From the NCBI GenBank assembly GCA_000955795.1, contig JYOB01000016.1:583908-647907 (forward strand): DNA of 64,000 nucleotides, written 5' to 3'. The stretch is from Burkholderiaceae bacterium 26. GTDB lineage: Bacteria > Pseudomonadota > Gammaproteobacteria > Burkholderiales > Burkholderiaceae. A program made the translations under genes and the position numbers. The notes under the pieces were generated by a model. That model ran no database searches, was not told the DNA's origin, and saw only the letters and a list, made by a program, of their open reading frames with translations. The first letter of the stretch is position 1. Every line of letters starts with the position of its first letter. Of this stretch, positions 52,425 through 61,455 are shown one piece after another.

Positions 52425-53714
52425 ATGACACCCGATTTGCGCGCCGCACACGCTAACTCCCACCGCGAGATGCTCAAGGTCGTCATTGCGACGTCGCTGG
52501 TCACGTGTCTTGAGCTGTTCGACTTCACGGTGTTCAGCTACTTCGCTGTGATGATCGGAGACCAGTTCTTTCCGGCCACGGATCCGATGACGTCGCTGTT
52601 GCTGGCAGTCGGTACCTTTGGCGTCGGCTTCTTCATGCGACCGCTCGGCGCCATGGTGATCGGCGCTTACGCCGACCGGGTCAGCCGCCGAGCCGCCATG
52701 ACAACCACGATCTGGCTGACGGCCATCGGGACGGCCGCGATTGCCGTATGCCCACCGTTTGCAGTGATTGGCGTGGCGGCCCCGTTCATCATCATCGTCG
52801 GGCGGTTGCTGCAAGGCTTTGCCGCCGGCGGCGAGGTGGGGACGGCCGTGACGTTCGCGATGGAAGCTGCGCCTCCTTCACAAAGCGGCATTCTGGTCAG
52901 TTGGCAATACGCCAGTCAGGCTGCGGCCGCGTTGCTCGGCGCGTTGCTCGGCACACTGCTCACGAGCACGATGTCGCCGGCAAGCCTGACGCAGTGGGGT
53001 TGGCGCATTCCTTTTCTGATCGGGTTGTCGATTGTGCCCGCTGGTCTGTACCTGCGTCGTCAGCTTGCCGATAGTCCTCTGCCTCGCGCCTCCAATCGCC
53101 CCACCTCCATACCGTTTGTCGAACTGTGCCGGGAGCACGGCGGCACGCTGGCGTTGGCCACATTGACGAAAATCTGGAGCACGGTACCGGTCTACGCAGT
53201 CATTACGTATATGCCGAGCTACGTAACGCGGGTGTTGCACATGCCCCCGATCATCGGGTTCATGTCGTCGACGTTATCAACGTTGCTGTTGGTGGTGGTG
53301 TCGCCGCTGTCGGGCCTGCTGGCAGACCGGTTACCACGCCGCAAGCCAATCGTGCTCATCACATCGGGCGCGACGGCGGTCCTGGCGTACCCGGTCTTCG
53401 CGATGATGACGCATGCACAGAGCCCGTGGGCCGTCCTGCTCGGCTCTGCGCTGATCAGCGTCTTGCTGGCGCTTGGTACCAGCATCGGCGCATTGCTTGT
53501 TCTTGAAGCGTTTCCGGCGCGGGTGCGTGCCAGCGGCTTTGCGATTTCGCATGCCCTGGGCATCACGCTGTTTGGCGGCACCGCGCAATTCATCATCACC
53601 GGGCTGATCAAGTGGACGGGCGACCCGGTATCCGCTGCCTGGTATGTGGCGCCCGCGTGCCTGGTGAGCTTCGTTGCCGTGCTCGCGTTCAAGGAGCGCC
53701 GCGCTGCGGCCTGA
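52425..53714 (+). CDS. MFS transporter, metabolite:H+ symporter (MHS) type
   Basis: A 429-residue 12-helix transporter. MHS features: LELFDFTVFSYFAVMIGDQFFPATDP (about residues 27-52), GVGFFMRPLGAMVIGAYADRVSRRAAM (about 65-91) and LLQGFAAGGEVGTAVTFAMEAAPPSQSG (about 127-154). Relatives carry 2-oxoglutarate, citrate, shikimate or betaines. The ATG at 52425 lacks a good ribosome site; an internal ATG at 52470 is an alternative. It is convergent with an AraC gene, 9 bases between stops. Confidence 0.88.
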   Translation: MTPDLRAAHANSHREMLKVVIATSLVTCLELFDFTVFSYFAVMIGDQFFPATDPMTSLLLAVGTFGVGFFMRPLGAMVIGAYADRVSRRAAMTTTIWLTAIGTAAIAVCPPFAVIGVAAPFIIIVGRLLQGFAAGGEVGTAVTFAMEAAPPSQSGILVSWQYASQAAAALLGALLGTLLTSTMSPASLTQWGWRIPFLIGLSIVPAGLYLRRQLADSPLPRASNRPTSIPFVELCREHGGTLALATLTKIWSTVPVYAVITYMPSYVTRVLHMPPIIGFMSSTLSTLLLVVVSPLSGLLADRLPRRKPIVLITSGATAVLAYPVFAMMTHAQSPWAVLLGSALISVLLALGTSIGALLVLEAFPARVRASGFAISHALGITLFGGTAQFIITGLIKWTGDPVSAAWYVAPACLVSFVAVLAFKERRAAA

Positions 53715-53723
53715 AACCGCTCC

Positions 53724-54785
53724 TTATACGCTGATTGCAACCGGCTCGTTGCGCGAAACCTTCGGCCGCGCGTAAGACGTTTTGCCGGACAGCGCCCGGA
53801 AGTCTTGGGGTGCCATGTCGTATGCACGACGGAACGCGCGCGTGAAATCGGACGAGCTCTTGAAGCCAAGCCCGAACGCGATGTCTGTCACGGTCAGGTT
53901 GGGGTGCCGGACCAGTTCGCTTGCCGCCTCGCGCAGACGCAGGTGGCGGATGTAGGCACCCAGGCCGCCCTCGTGTTGAAACAGGCGATACAACGTCTGG
54001 CGAGGCAGTTGTAGCGCCTGCAGCACGCTCTCTGGCGACAGGTCTTCCTGACGCAGATGGGCTTGAATGTAGCGCCGCACGCGACCGAACATGGCAGCCC
54101 GCGCCGCCGCGCGCGCATTGCCGCTCAGTTGGGCTTGCTTGCCGAACGCAGAGACCATGAGTTGCGTGCTCGCGCGAATGGCAGTGCCCGCCGCGTGTGC
54201 GCTCATGTCTGCAATGTTCTGACTGAGTGCCGTCACGTTCTCGACGATCAGCTGCGTGAGCGGCGTCGTGTTCGCGATCAAGCGGCCGTGGATGGCTTCG
54301 GGGTCGGGAAAGATCTCTCCGACCAGTGCGCCCGGCACAAAGATGGTGGCGACCCGGCAAGCGCTGCGCTGCATGCGCACAGGCTGGCCCATGTGCAGTG
54401 TGAGGATGCTGCCAGCTGTCGGCATGCTGCCGCGCGACGAAGACGAACGCACAGCCACATCAGTGACACCACCTTCCAGAAACACGTGGAACGCGTAGTC
54501 GCGGATCGGGTCGGTCGAGATGCGCGCGAGCGAACGGTCCAGCACCATCGCATCGGACCGGCAATCGGTGAACACCAGATCGTCGACCTTGTAGCGATCG
54601 ATGGCAGCGTGAAACGGCCTCTCAAGATCGGCGCGCGACGGGAGGACGTCGATGACGTGGCCGACCCGCTCTCGCCACGCCAGCAGCGGCTGCTGATGCG
54701 TTTGCGTCCGCACGTCGAAGTGGCTGTGAACGATGGAGGATTCACCCGGCGGGCGAACGTCGGGCGTGAGCGTGCACTGTTCCAT
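53724..54785 (-). CDS. AraC-family transcriptional regulator (copy 1)
   Basis: A 353-residue regulator with an AraC-binding-like N domain (AraC_binding_2 type, about residues 30-220) and a C-terminal double HTH (about 240-335; ESVLQALQLPRQTLYRLFQHEGG and TVTDIAFGLGFKSSSDFTRAFRRAY). It is clearly paralogous to the next gene upstream (54967-56076) along its whole length, and the two share similar upstream DNA. The ATG at 54785 lies at the edge of the duplicated block. Target unknown; the convergent MFS gene or the glycosyltransferase are candidates. Confidence 0.9.
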   Translation of the reverse strand: MEQCTLTPDVRPPGESSIVHSHFDVRTQTHQQPLLAWRERVGHVIDVLPSRADLERPFHAAIDRYKVDDLVFTDCRSDAMVLDRSLARISTDPIRDYAFHVFLEGGVTDVAVRSSSSRGSMPTAGSILTLHMGQPVRMQRSACRVATIFVPGALVGEIFPDPEAIHGRLIANTTPLTQLIVENVTALSQNIADMSAHAAGTAIRASTQLMVSAFGKQAQLSGNARAAARAAMFGRVRRYIQAHLRQEDLSPESVLQALQLPRQTLYRLFQHEGGLGAYIRHLRLREAASELVRHPNLTVTDIAFGLGFKSSSDFTRAFRRAYDMAPQDFRALSGKTSYARPKVSRNEPVAISV

Positions 54786-54932
54786 GCAAGAGAGTTCCGC
54801 CCCGTGAGAATTTTGTGGTGCAGCTTTTATGTACGGCTTTTTATGGTTGGGACTGTATCGAAGAAACCGCGCGCAGCGCGGCGCCCCCCACCAAAGGGTG
54901 AGGTTCAGGACCAACACCTTGGGCGCAAAGTG
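54783..54932. repeat. Upstream region of AraC copy 1, duplicated at 56127-56270
   Basis: About 150 bases starting at CATGCAAGAG match the block at 56127 at roughly three of four positions. Conserved stretches include TTTTGTGGTGC, CTTTTATGTAC, GGGACTGTATCGAA and AAAGGGTGAGG. It holds the promoter of the AraC gene on the minus strand. Confidence 0.75.
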
Positions 54933-54966
54933 ACCTTGCAGGCGTTTTATGGCACTGACGATGCTT

Positions 54967-56076
54967 TTATATGAAGCGCGTTTGTTGTGTGTGATCGCGC
55001 CGGAGCAACGGTGCGTATTCGTGCAATTCGCGCGGCGCGATGTCGAATGCGCGACGGAATGCACGCGTAAAGCTCGACGCATCGTTGAACCCCAATCCCG
55101 AGGCAACGTCCTGTATGCCCCGGTGCGGCAGGCGCACCAACTCGTCGGCCGCCATCCGCAGCCTGCGATTGCGGATATACGCGGCCAGGCCGCCTTCATG
55201 CTCGAAGAGTCGATAGACGCTGGCGCGTGAGAAATGCAGCGATGCCAACACGCTTTCAGGCGACAGATTCGGATCACGCAGATGCATTTCCACATGCCGC
55301 CGCACCTTGCCATAGACGGCAGCGCGTACCGCCGCGCGGGCGTTGCCGGCAAAGCCCGCCTGCTGGGCGAAGGCCGCAAGGATCAGCTCCACCGCCGTGA
55401 GAAAAGACTGATGCGCTTCTTCCTTACTCAGCCCAACGATTTGCCGCCTGAGCGCGATGACATGCTCGATCAGCAGGCGCGTCAGCGGGGTGGCAGCATG
55501 GATGCAGCGGCCATGCAGCGACGCGGCATCAGGAAAGAACCGTTCCACCAGCGCGCGTGGCACAAAGAGAAGAAGGAGCCGGCCCTCAAAGCTTCGGATG
55601 GTGCAGGGCTGGTCCATGTCCAGCGCGAGGATGCTTGGCACGCGCGGAACGGGCTGCGCTTCAGTGCGCGGCTTGTTGCCCAGAAACTGCGACGGCGGCC
55701 CTTCAAGAAAGATGCTGAACGTGACATCGCGAACGCTCTCGGTCGAGACCCGACCCAACGATCGCACGGCCAGATTTGGCGCGGTGAGAAAGTCGATGAG
55801 GCTCAGGTTGTCGATCGTGTAGCGGGACAGTGATGCATCGAACGTATCCTCCGCTTGCTTGCCCGCAGGCCGAATGTCGTAGACCGGGCTCATCCGCTCC
55901 TGCCAGGCCAGAAAGCTCTTTCGTGCGTCGCCTTGAACGCTGAAATCGCTATGCACGATGCCGGGTGCGAGCGTCGGTTGCTCGGGCAACAACAGGCGGC
56001 TGAGTGGCGGCGCAGTGTGGAGCGCATCGCCGTTCAATGCAGTGCGCATCGCGGAGTCTCGAAATCGGTCCGCCAT
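54967..56076 (-). CDS. AraC-family transcriptional regulator (copy 2)
   Basis: A 369-residue paralogue of copy 1. Shared landmarks include IVHSDFSVQGDARKSFLAWQERM, ISIFLEG-type strand, NARAAVRAAVYGKVRRHVEMHLRDPNLSPESVL, and the HTHs VLASLHFSRASVYRLFEHEGG and GIQDVASGLGFNDASSFTRAFRRAFD. The ATG that corresponds to copy 1 (56129) is out of frame here and runs to a stop after about 31 codons; the protein instead starts at 56076. Thus the extreme N terminus has been remade by a frameshift after duplication. Confidence 0.88.
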   Translation of the reverse strand: MADRFRDSAMRTALNGDALHTAPPLSRLLLPEQPTLAPGIVHSDFSVQGDARKSFLAWQERMSPVYDIRPAGKQAEDTFDASLSRYTIDNLSLIDFLTAPNLAVRSLGRVSTESVRDVTFSIFLEGPPSQFLGNKPRTEAQPVPRVPSILALDMDQPCTIRSFEGRLLLLFVPRALVERFFPDAASLHGRCIHAATPLTRLLIEHVIALRRQIVGLSKEEAHQSFLTAVELILAAFAQQAGFAGNARAAVRAAVYGKVRRHVEMHLRDPNLSPESVLASLHFSRASVYRLFEHEGGLAAYIRNRRLRMAADELVRLPHRGIQDVASGLGFNDASSFTRAFRRAFDIAPRELHEYAPLLRRDHTQQTRFI

Positions 56077-56126
56077 GGTGGCGCGTCACACGGCGGGCGA
56101 ACGTTAGCCGTGAGCGGGCAATGTTT

Positions 56127-56270
56127 CATGCAAGAGCGTCCCCGTCCCGTGAGTATTTTGTGGTGCGGCTTTTATGTACCGCTTCTTATCGCTGGGACTG
56201 TATCGAATAAATCGCGGGCGACGCAGCGCTCCCCCACAAAGGGTGAGGCACGGGACCAACACTGCGCAGC
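56127..56270. repeat. Upstream region of AraC copy 2, partner of 54783-54932
   Basis: Second member of the duplicated block described for copy 1. It includes the relic ATG at 56129 (minus strand), the TTTTGTGGTGC and CTTTTATGTAC segments, and ends close to the stop of the glycosyltransferase gene. The two blocks bracket copy 2 exactly, which shows the duplicated unit was regulator plus promoter. Confidence 0.75.
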
Positions 56271-56284
56271 GCTTTTGGCGGCAC

Positions 56285-57466
56285 CTAAGGGCGCTGCGTC
56301 AGCGCATCCTCCATCAATCCCGTCACCTCTTCCAAGGCGCGATCGCGCGGCACGCTGTGGTGGCGCGCCGCAATGGTGCGTGCCGCGTCACGGTATTTGG
56401 GGTTGCCCAACAGATCGTGGAGCACCGCGCGGAACCCGGTCCCCACATACGCCGGCAGGATGCCAAGGCCGGCACCCATGGCGGCTACGCGCTCGGTGAC
56501 CATCAGTTGCTCGATATGCTGCGGGAGAAGCAGCATCGGCACACCGGCCAGCAAGCAGTTCAATGCCGTGCCGTGGCCCGCGTGGGTGATGGCCAGCGTG
56601 CAGCCGGCAAGCAGGGGGAGCAGCCGTACGGGCTGCCGATAGAGCCGCAGGCCGCGGTGGCGGTTTGCCGTCTCCCAGCTGAGGTCTGGGATGACCGCAA
56701 TCACTTCGGCGCCGGAGGCTTCCAGCGCTGTCAGCACGGTATCCAGCCAGGGCTGCACTTGTAGATACACGAAGACGTGCGGCTTGTCGGGTTGCTGCCA
56801 TTGCACGCGTTCGCCCGTGTCCGGCTCGGGTATCGGGCCGAGAAAGGTGGTGCCAGGCGGCCGCAACGGGGCGTAGTGGTCCAGCTCCGGTAGCGTCAAC
56901 AGCCGGGTGTGGTCAGCGGTGAGTAACGTCGTGAGCGGTTGTGGCGAATCGAACAACGCTTGGATGTTGCGCTCCACGGCGGCCTGCGTTTGCGCGTGCG
57001 CTTCAGCGTTGCTCGCTTCCCAGGGGCGGAAACACGGTGCCGGAGAGAGCGTGGGCGGGATGGTAAAGCCGGTGCCGACCTGGACAGTGCCGATGCCTGC
57101 GCGCTTGGCGGCCAAGAGCGCAAGCGGCGCGTGGTCGATCACGACCAGATCCGGTTGGAGCGTGGCATACAGGTGCTGCCAGGCTTGCACCATGCCCCCC
57201 AGCAGATCGGGCTGCGTGGCGCCATAGGTGGCGAGAATGTCGGCGTAGGTCGCAATCTCGCGGCCCAGCGTTGTGACGTTCGTCGGCGTTGGGCAGGCAA
57301 ACCAGCGAATGCCGTGAGGCGCCAGGTAGCGCTGGGCCGAGGCCATCGATTTCAGCCCGAACACCACCTCGTGGCCACGCGCTTGTAGCGCCAGGGCAAT
57401 CGGCAGCAGGCGCCACAGATGCCCGTGGTTCTCACCCAACTCCCACGTAAAAATGATCCGGCTCAT
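56285..57466 (-). CDS. GT1 (MGT/UGT-like) glycosyltransferase
   Basis: A 393-residue GT-B glycosyltransferase. The N-terminal domain starts RIIFTWELGENHGHLWRLLPIALALQARGHEVVFG; the C-terminal domain carries the nucleotide-sugar motif, here CTLAITHAGHGTALNCLLAGVPMLLLPQHIEQLMVTERVAAMGAG (about residues 296-340), with the acceptor-side H-x-G-x-G-T. Members transfer sugars to lipids, macrolides or other small molecules. The ATG at 57466 has no long leader; the frame upstream is open by chance. It lies just upstream of the autotransporter region but on the opposite strand. Confidence 0.85.
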   Translation of the reverse strand: MSRIIFTWELGENHGHLWRLLPIALALQARGHEVVFGLKSMASAQRYLAPHGIRWFACPTPTNVTTLGREIATYADILATYGATQPDLLGGMVQAWQHLYATLQPDLVVIDHAPLALLAAKRAGIGTVQVGTGFTIPPTLSPAPCFRPWEASNAEAHAQTQAAVERNIQALFDSPQPLTTLLTADHTRLLTLPELDHYAPLRPPGTTFLGPIPEPDTGERVQWQQPDKPHVFVYLQVQPWLDTVLTALEASGAEVIAVIPDLSWETANRHRGLRLYRQPVRLLPLLAGCTLAITHAGHGTALNCLLAGVPMLLLPQHIEQLMVTERVAAMGAGLGILPAYVGTGFRAVLHDLLGNPKYRDAARTIAARHHSVPRDRALEEVTGLMEDALTQRP

Positions 57467-57971
57467 GCACGGTCTCGGTGCGTGATGGTGCGCGTTGGCG
57501 TCGCGGGAGTGCGTGGGTGCATGCAAAGGGTTCCGGGCGATGGCGCTCGGATCTTATCGATATTTCCACGCCGCGCGGAACTTTTCAAAAACTGAGACGC
57601 ACGGTCAAGACTGGCCCAAAAAAAATCGTCACTATCGGGTCCGACACACATGTGTCAGCAGTCCGGGGGGAGTCGGTAGCGGCTCAGGGCTGTCGGTCAA
57701 ACGCTCGCGTGCGGCATCCGGTGCCGCGTCAGAACAGAGCCAGCCGGCAGGTTTGCCTGATCCAAGAACGTGGCTTGCAGAGGCGCGCAGAACATAACAG
57801 CGCCATTTGCCGGAACGTACCGGATTGCGAAACGGGGAAGTCGTTCGACGCAAGCAAACCGCACAGTGTTGAGGCTCGGGGGAAACCGACAGGCAGACCT
57901 TGAGCCTCAACACCTGTGGCGGGGCGCCGCTCGAATTGGCCGTTCAACCGCCTATCTCAGGTACGAAAACA
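57467..57971. other. Gene-free 505-bp divergent region
   Basis: This separates the glycosyltransferase from the autotransporter. It is AT-richer near 57550-57640 (including a run of A at 57619-57626), has the palindrome ACACATGTGT near 57648, and holds a strong inverted repeat at 57866-57913. No convincing coding frame was found. Confidence 0.6.
57866..57913 (+). promoter_or_regulatory. 12-bp perfect inverted repeat in the autotransporter leader
   Basis: GTGTTGAGGCTC (57866-57877) and GAGCCTCAACAC (57902-57913) are exact complements with a 24-base loop, 58 bases before the ATG at 57972. No T-tract follows. It could be a regulatory RNA hairpin or a large operator. The alternative TTG start at 57900 falls at its right arm, which argues for the ATG at 57972. 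Confidence 0.7.
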
Positions 57972-60900
57972 ATGGCTCAACGCAATCAGTTTCCTAAACA
58001 GAGCACCTTGGCGCTGGCAATCGCGGCTGCGCTCTCCAGCATGGTCCCGGCCATCGCTGCGGCCGATACGACTGTCAGCACTGCGCTCACCACCTCGCAG
58101 TTCTGGGGCGCCGGCAACTACACGGTAACCAGCAGTGGCAGCGTTTCAAGCGCTGGCACTGCGCTGGGGACCGATGGCACGCTCGGCACGCTCAGCAACA
58201 GCGGCTCGATCGTCGGGAGCAATGCCGGAATTTCCTCTTACGGTGGCTCGATCGATACGTTGAACAACGCGGCCGGCGGCGTTATCGGTGCGATCGGCCA
58301 GGCGGGGCGCAACGGCAAGGACGGCGGAATCATAATGCCGCCAATGCCGGGGCCCGGCGGGGCAGGGAGTGGGGGCGAAAACGCGTTTGGCCTGGCGGCA
58401 AGCAACATCACGACGCTGAACAACAACGGCACGATCATGGGCGTCGGCGGTAACGGCGGCGCCGGCGGTTCTGGCGTGCCCGGCGGTGTAGGCGGCGCTG
58501 GCGGTAGCGGCACGGGCCTGATCAACAGCGCGCTGATCACGACGCTGAACAACGGCGGCACCATCCTTGGCCAGGGTGGCCAAGGTGGCGCTGGCGGCAC
58601 GGGCGCTGCAGGCGGCGTCGGCGGCAACGGCTTCGGCATTCAGAACCAAGGGACCATCGTCTCGCTCAGCAACACCGGCGCCATCAGCGGAACCGGTGGC
58701 AATAACGGAACCGGCACCAATGGCGCGGGTACGGGCAGCGGCTTTGGCATTTCCAACAGCGGTGCGATCACCACGCTGAACAACGCTGCGAGCGGCACCA
58801 TCCAAGGTGGTGTGAACGGCATCCTCAACAGTGCCGCGATCGGTACGTTGACGAACAGCGGCACCATCAGTGGTACCAGTGGCACCTCCGTTGGCATCAC
58901 AAACTACGGCGGTACGATCATCGGGTTGACCAACAACGCGAGCGGCCTCATTAGCGGTGGCGTCGCAGGTATCAACAACTTCGCCACGATCCAGACGCTG
59001 AGCAACAGCGGCACCATTCTTGGCCTCCCCTCGGGTACTGGTCCGCAGAATGCCGGTGTTGTCAACGGTGGTTCGATCGGCACGCTCACCAACAGCGGCA
59101 GCATTAGCGGCGGCGGCGTCGGTATCACCAACCAAGGAACGATCAACGCGCTGACCAACAGCGGTGTGATCAGCGGTCGCGCCCCAGGCCTCTACAACAC
59201 CAGCACGATCGGCACGCTGGTCAACCGCGGAACGATCAGCGGCGGAACGGTGGGCACCATGCCTTTTGTCGCCGGCATTCTCAACGTTGGAACGATCGGC
59301 GCGCTGGATAACAGCGGCACCATCACCGGCGCCGGCAATGCCATCAACAGCACCGGGTCGATTGGCCCGATCACCAACTCGGGCGTGATTGCCGGCAATA
59401 TCACGAACGGGAGCCCTCAAGATCTGAACATCAATGGTGGAACGGGCACGACATTCGGCACCCTGACCGGCTTTGGCGGAACGATCGGTAGCATCGTCAG
59501 CCCCAGCGCGGGCGTCGTATTCGGCTCGGGCAACCTGGTGCTGAATGACAACATCGGTGTCGTGCTCCCCTCTCCCATCAACCCGGCCAGCGTTCGCACG
59601 GCCGGTGCCGCCTCCACCGGTTCGGTGGCGGTGAGCAACACGGGCGCGGTCCTGCAAGTCAACAACCCGATCACCATTACCGGCACCTACAGCCAGAGTG
59701 CGGCCGGTACGCTGCAGATTGGCGTGAACACTGGTGCGGTGACCAACGGCTCGCTCACCGGCGACAGTGGCTACGGTCGACTGGTGGTTTCGGGTGCAGT
59801 GAATCTTGCCGCGGGTTCGGCCGTTTCGTTTGCGCAGGTCAATCCGTATCCGTTTGCCGCGGGTCAGCGTTATGTGATCGTTGATGCGTCCAGCACCGGC
59901 ACCAACTACAACGAAGGCACGCTGCGGTATGGGATTCGCGGCTACAACAGTGTCCTGACCGGCGCCAACGTTACAGCCAACGGCCGCAGCGATCTGGTGG
60001 TGACCGTGGTCAGCGCAGATCTGATCCCGACCACGAGCCCCACGCCGGCACCCGCTCCGGCACCTGCTCCGGCTCCCGCGCCTGCACCGGTCCCCAGCCC
60101 GGCGACTGTGCCGAACGCCCAAGCGGCGCTCACGGGTCTGTCGCAGTACACGGGCATCAGCGATCCGGGCCTGCTGAACCTGTACAACGCCTCGATGGCG
60201 CTGAACCTGGGCAGCACCGACGCCGCCAACCACGCCGGCAAGCAACTGAACCCGGTGTCGCAGGGGTCGACGGCCCAGGCCGCACTGGCACCGACGCTGG
60301 ATGTGCTCAACATCATCTCCACGCATGCCGACAGCATGCGCCTTGCCCAGGCCGGTGGCCTGAGCGGTGTTTCGACCGGTGAAGCGGCTCCGGCATGGGG
60401 CGTGTGGGGCCAGGCATTTGGCGGCCACGCACACCAGGGCCAGCGCGATCAGGTGGACGGCTACAGCGCCAACTTCGGCGGCTTGCTGTTCGGCGTCGAT
60501 CACGCGGTCAGCGACGCATGGCGCGCGGGCGGTGTGTTCAGCTACAGCAACGCCAAGATCAGCAACACGGGCGACACCGATGGCAACTCGACGCGTGTGA
60601 ATTCGTTCGGCCTGATGGGCTACGCCAGCTACTCGGGCAGCCCGTGGTACGCGAACCTGTCGGCCGGTGCCGTGCAGCAGCACTACGACACCACCCGCGC
60701 CGTCAACTTCCCCGGCTTCTCGGGCAACGCCAACGGCAGCTTCAGCGGTACACAGTACGTGGCCCGCGCCGAAGCCGGCTATCCGTTCGCCACGGCCGTG
60801 GCCACGGTCACGCCGCTGGCCAGCCTGACGTATGGCTACCTGCGTCAGAACGGCTACACCGAATCGGGCGGCAATGGTGCAGCGCTGTCGGTGGGCGCGT

Positions 60901-61235
60901 CGCACACGACGTCGGTCACCAGCGACATCGGCGTGAAGTTCTCGCGCGAGCTCGCAACCTCGTACGGCACGCTCGTGCCGGAACTGCAGGTCGCATGGCG
61001 CCATGAGTACAACAACACGCGCACTCAGACGCAGGCCAGCTTTGCAGCAGACCCGACGGGCCAGACCAGCTTCACGTCGTTGGGTGCCAGCCCTGTGACG
61101 GATTCGGCGGTGCTGTCTGCCGGCGTCAAGTTGCTGCGTGCGAACAACCTGAGCATCAGCGCGCGCTACTCGCTGCAAGTGGGCAGCGGGTACGTGTCGC
61201 ATGCCGGCAGTCTGCAACTGCGTCAGTTGTTCTAA
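57972..61235 (+). CDS. Autotransporter (type Va) with Gly-rich beta-helix passenger
   Basis: A 1087-residue protein. A signal peptide covers about residues 1-32 (STLALAIAAALSSMVPAIAAA). The passenger (about 33-690) is built of imperfect repeats of the form TLNNSGTISG/LTNSGxI that fit a right-handed beta-helix, with a Gly/Ala-rich stretch near residues 110-240 (GNGGAGGSGVPGGVGGAGGSG). A Pro-Ala linker (about 690-710) leads to the C-terminal autotransporter barrel (about 800-1087: APAWGVWGQAFGGHAHQGQ start, final LRQLF ending in Phe). The barrel inserts into the outer membrane and exposes the passenger, probably an adhesin. A terminator follows at 61259. Confidence 0.92.
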   Translation: MAQRNQFPKQSTLALAIAAALSSMVPAIAAADTTVSTALTTSQFWGAGNYTVTSSGSVSSAGTALGTDGTLGTLSNSGSIVGSNAGISSYGGSIDTLNNAAGGVIGAIGQAGRNGKDGGIIMPPMPGPGGAGSGGENAFGLAASNITTLNNNGTIMGVGGNGGAGGSGVPGGVGGAGGSGTGLINSALITTLNNGGTILGQGGQGGAGGTGAAGGVGGNGFGIQNQGTIVSLSNTGAISGTGGNNGTGTNGAGTGSGFGISNSGAITTLNNAASGTIQGGVNGILNSAAIGTLTNSGTISGTSGTSVGITNYGGTIIGLTNNASGLISGGVAGINNFATIQTLSNSGTILGLPSGTGPQNAGVVNGGSIGTLTNSGSISGGGVGITNQGTINALTNSGVISGRAPGLYNTSTIGTLVNRGTISGGTVGTMPFVAGILNVGTIGALDNSGTITGAGNAINSTGSIGPITNSGVIAGNITNGSPQDLNINGGTGTTFGTLTGFGGTIGSIVSPSAGVVFGSGNLVLNDNIGVVLPSPINPASVRTAGAASTGSVAVSNTGAVLQVNNPITITGTYSQSAAGTLQIGVNTGAVTNGSLTGDSGYGRLVVSGAVNLAAGSAVSFAQVNPYPFAAGQRYVIVDASSTGTNYNEGTLRYGIRGYNSVLTGANVTANGRSDLVVTVVSADLIPTTSPTPAPAPAPAPAPAPAPVPSPATVPNAQAALTGLSQYTGISDPGLLNLYNASMALNLGSTDAANHAGKQLNPVSQGSTAQAALAPTLDVLNIISTHADSMRLAQAGGLSGVSTGEAAPAWGVWGQAFGGHAHQGQRDQVDGYSANFGGLLFGVDHAVSDAWRAGGVFSYSNAKISNTGDTDGNSTRVNSFGLMGYASYSGSPWYANLSAGAVQQHYDTTRAVNFPGFSGNANGSFSGTQYVARAEAGYPFATAVATVTPLASLTYGYLRQNGYTESGGNGAALSVGASHTTSVTSDIGVKFSRELATSYGTLVPELQVAWRHEYNNTRTQTQASFAADPTGQTSFTSLGASPVTDSAVLSAGVKLLRANNLSISARYSLQVGSGYVSHAGSLQLRQLF
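60036..60115 (+). repeat. Pro-Ala linker repeat in the autotransporter gene
   Basis: Tandem CCGGCACCTGCTCC-type hexamer units encode alternating Ala-Pro between the passenger and the barrel. Slippage here would change linker length in steps of two residues without breaking the frame. Confidence 0.7.
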
Positions 61236-61258
61236 TGACTTGAAGTGATGTGCCAATG

Positions 61259-61300
61259 GCGCGCTCTCCCGAAAGGGGAAGCGCGCTCATTGCTTTATGG
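61259..61300 (+). terminator. Terminator after the autotransporter
   Basis: GCGCGCTCTCCC, loop GAAA, GGGGAAGCGCGC forms a 12-bp stem with one mismatch, followed by TCATTGCTTTAT. A second small hairpin CGCCTGC/GCAGGCG follows at 61311-61330. Confidence 0.75.
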
Positions 61301-61455
61301 GCAGTCGATCCGCCTGCCTCAGAGCAGGCGTCTGCGCCCCGTTCCTCTAAGCCAGAAAAGCGATACCGAAGGGCGCGTTTTTTGCGGGAAGGTGCGTGCT
61401 TCCTTCTAGTACGATCACGCGCTTGCTGTCATCAAGCGACCCTCTGGAGCCCCGC

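Noticed and set aside
57900-57971. TTG start of the autotransporter at 57900
   Set aside because: It would place 24 non-signal residues ahead of a good signal peptide and lies in the inverted repeat; ATG at 57972 is preferred.
58146-61256. Very long open frame on the minus strand opposite the autotransporter
   Set aside because: It is the shadow of a repetitive GC-rich gene. The plus-strand product has a signal peptide, beta-helix repeats and a barrel; the antisense product is a low-complexity mix with no domain.
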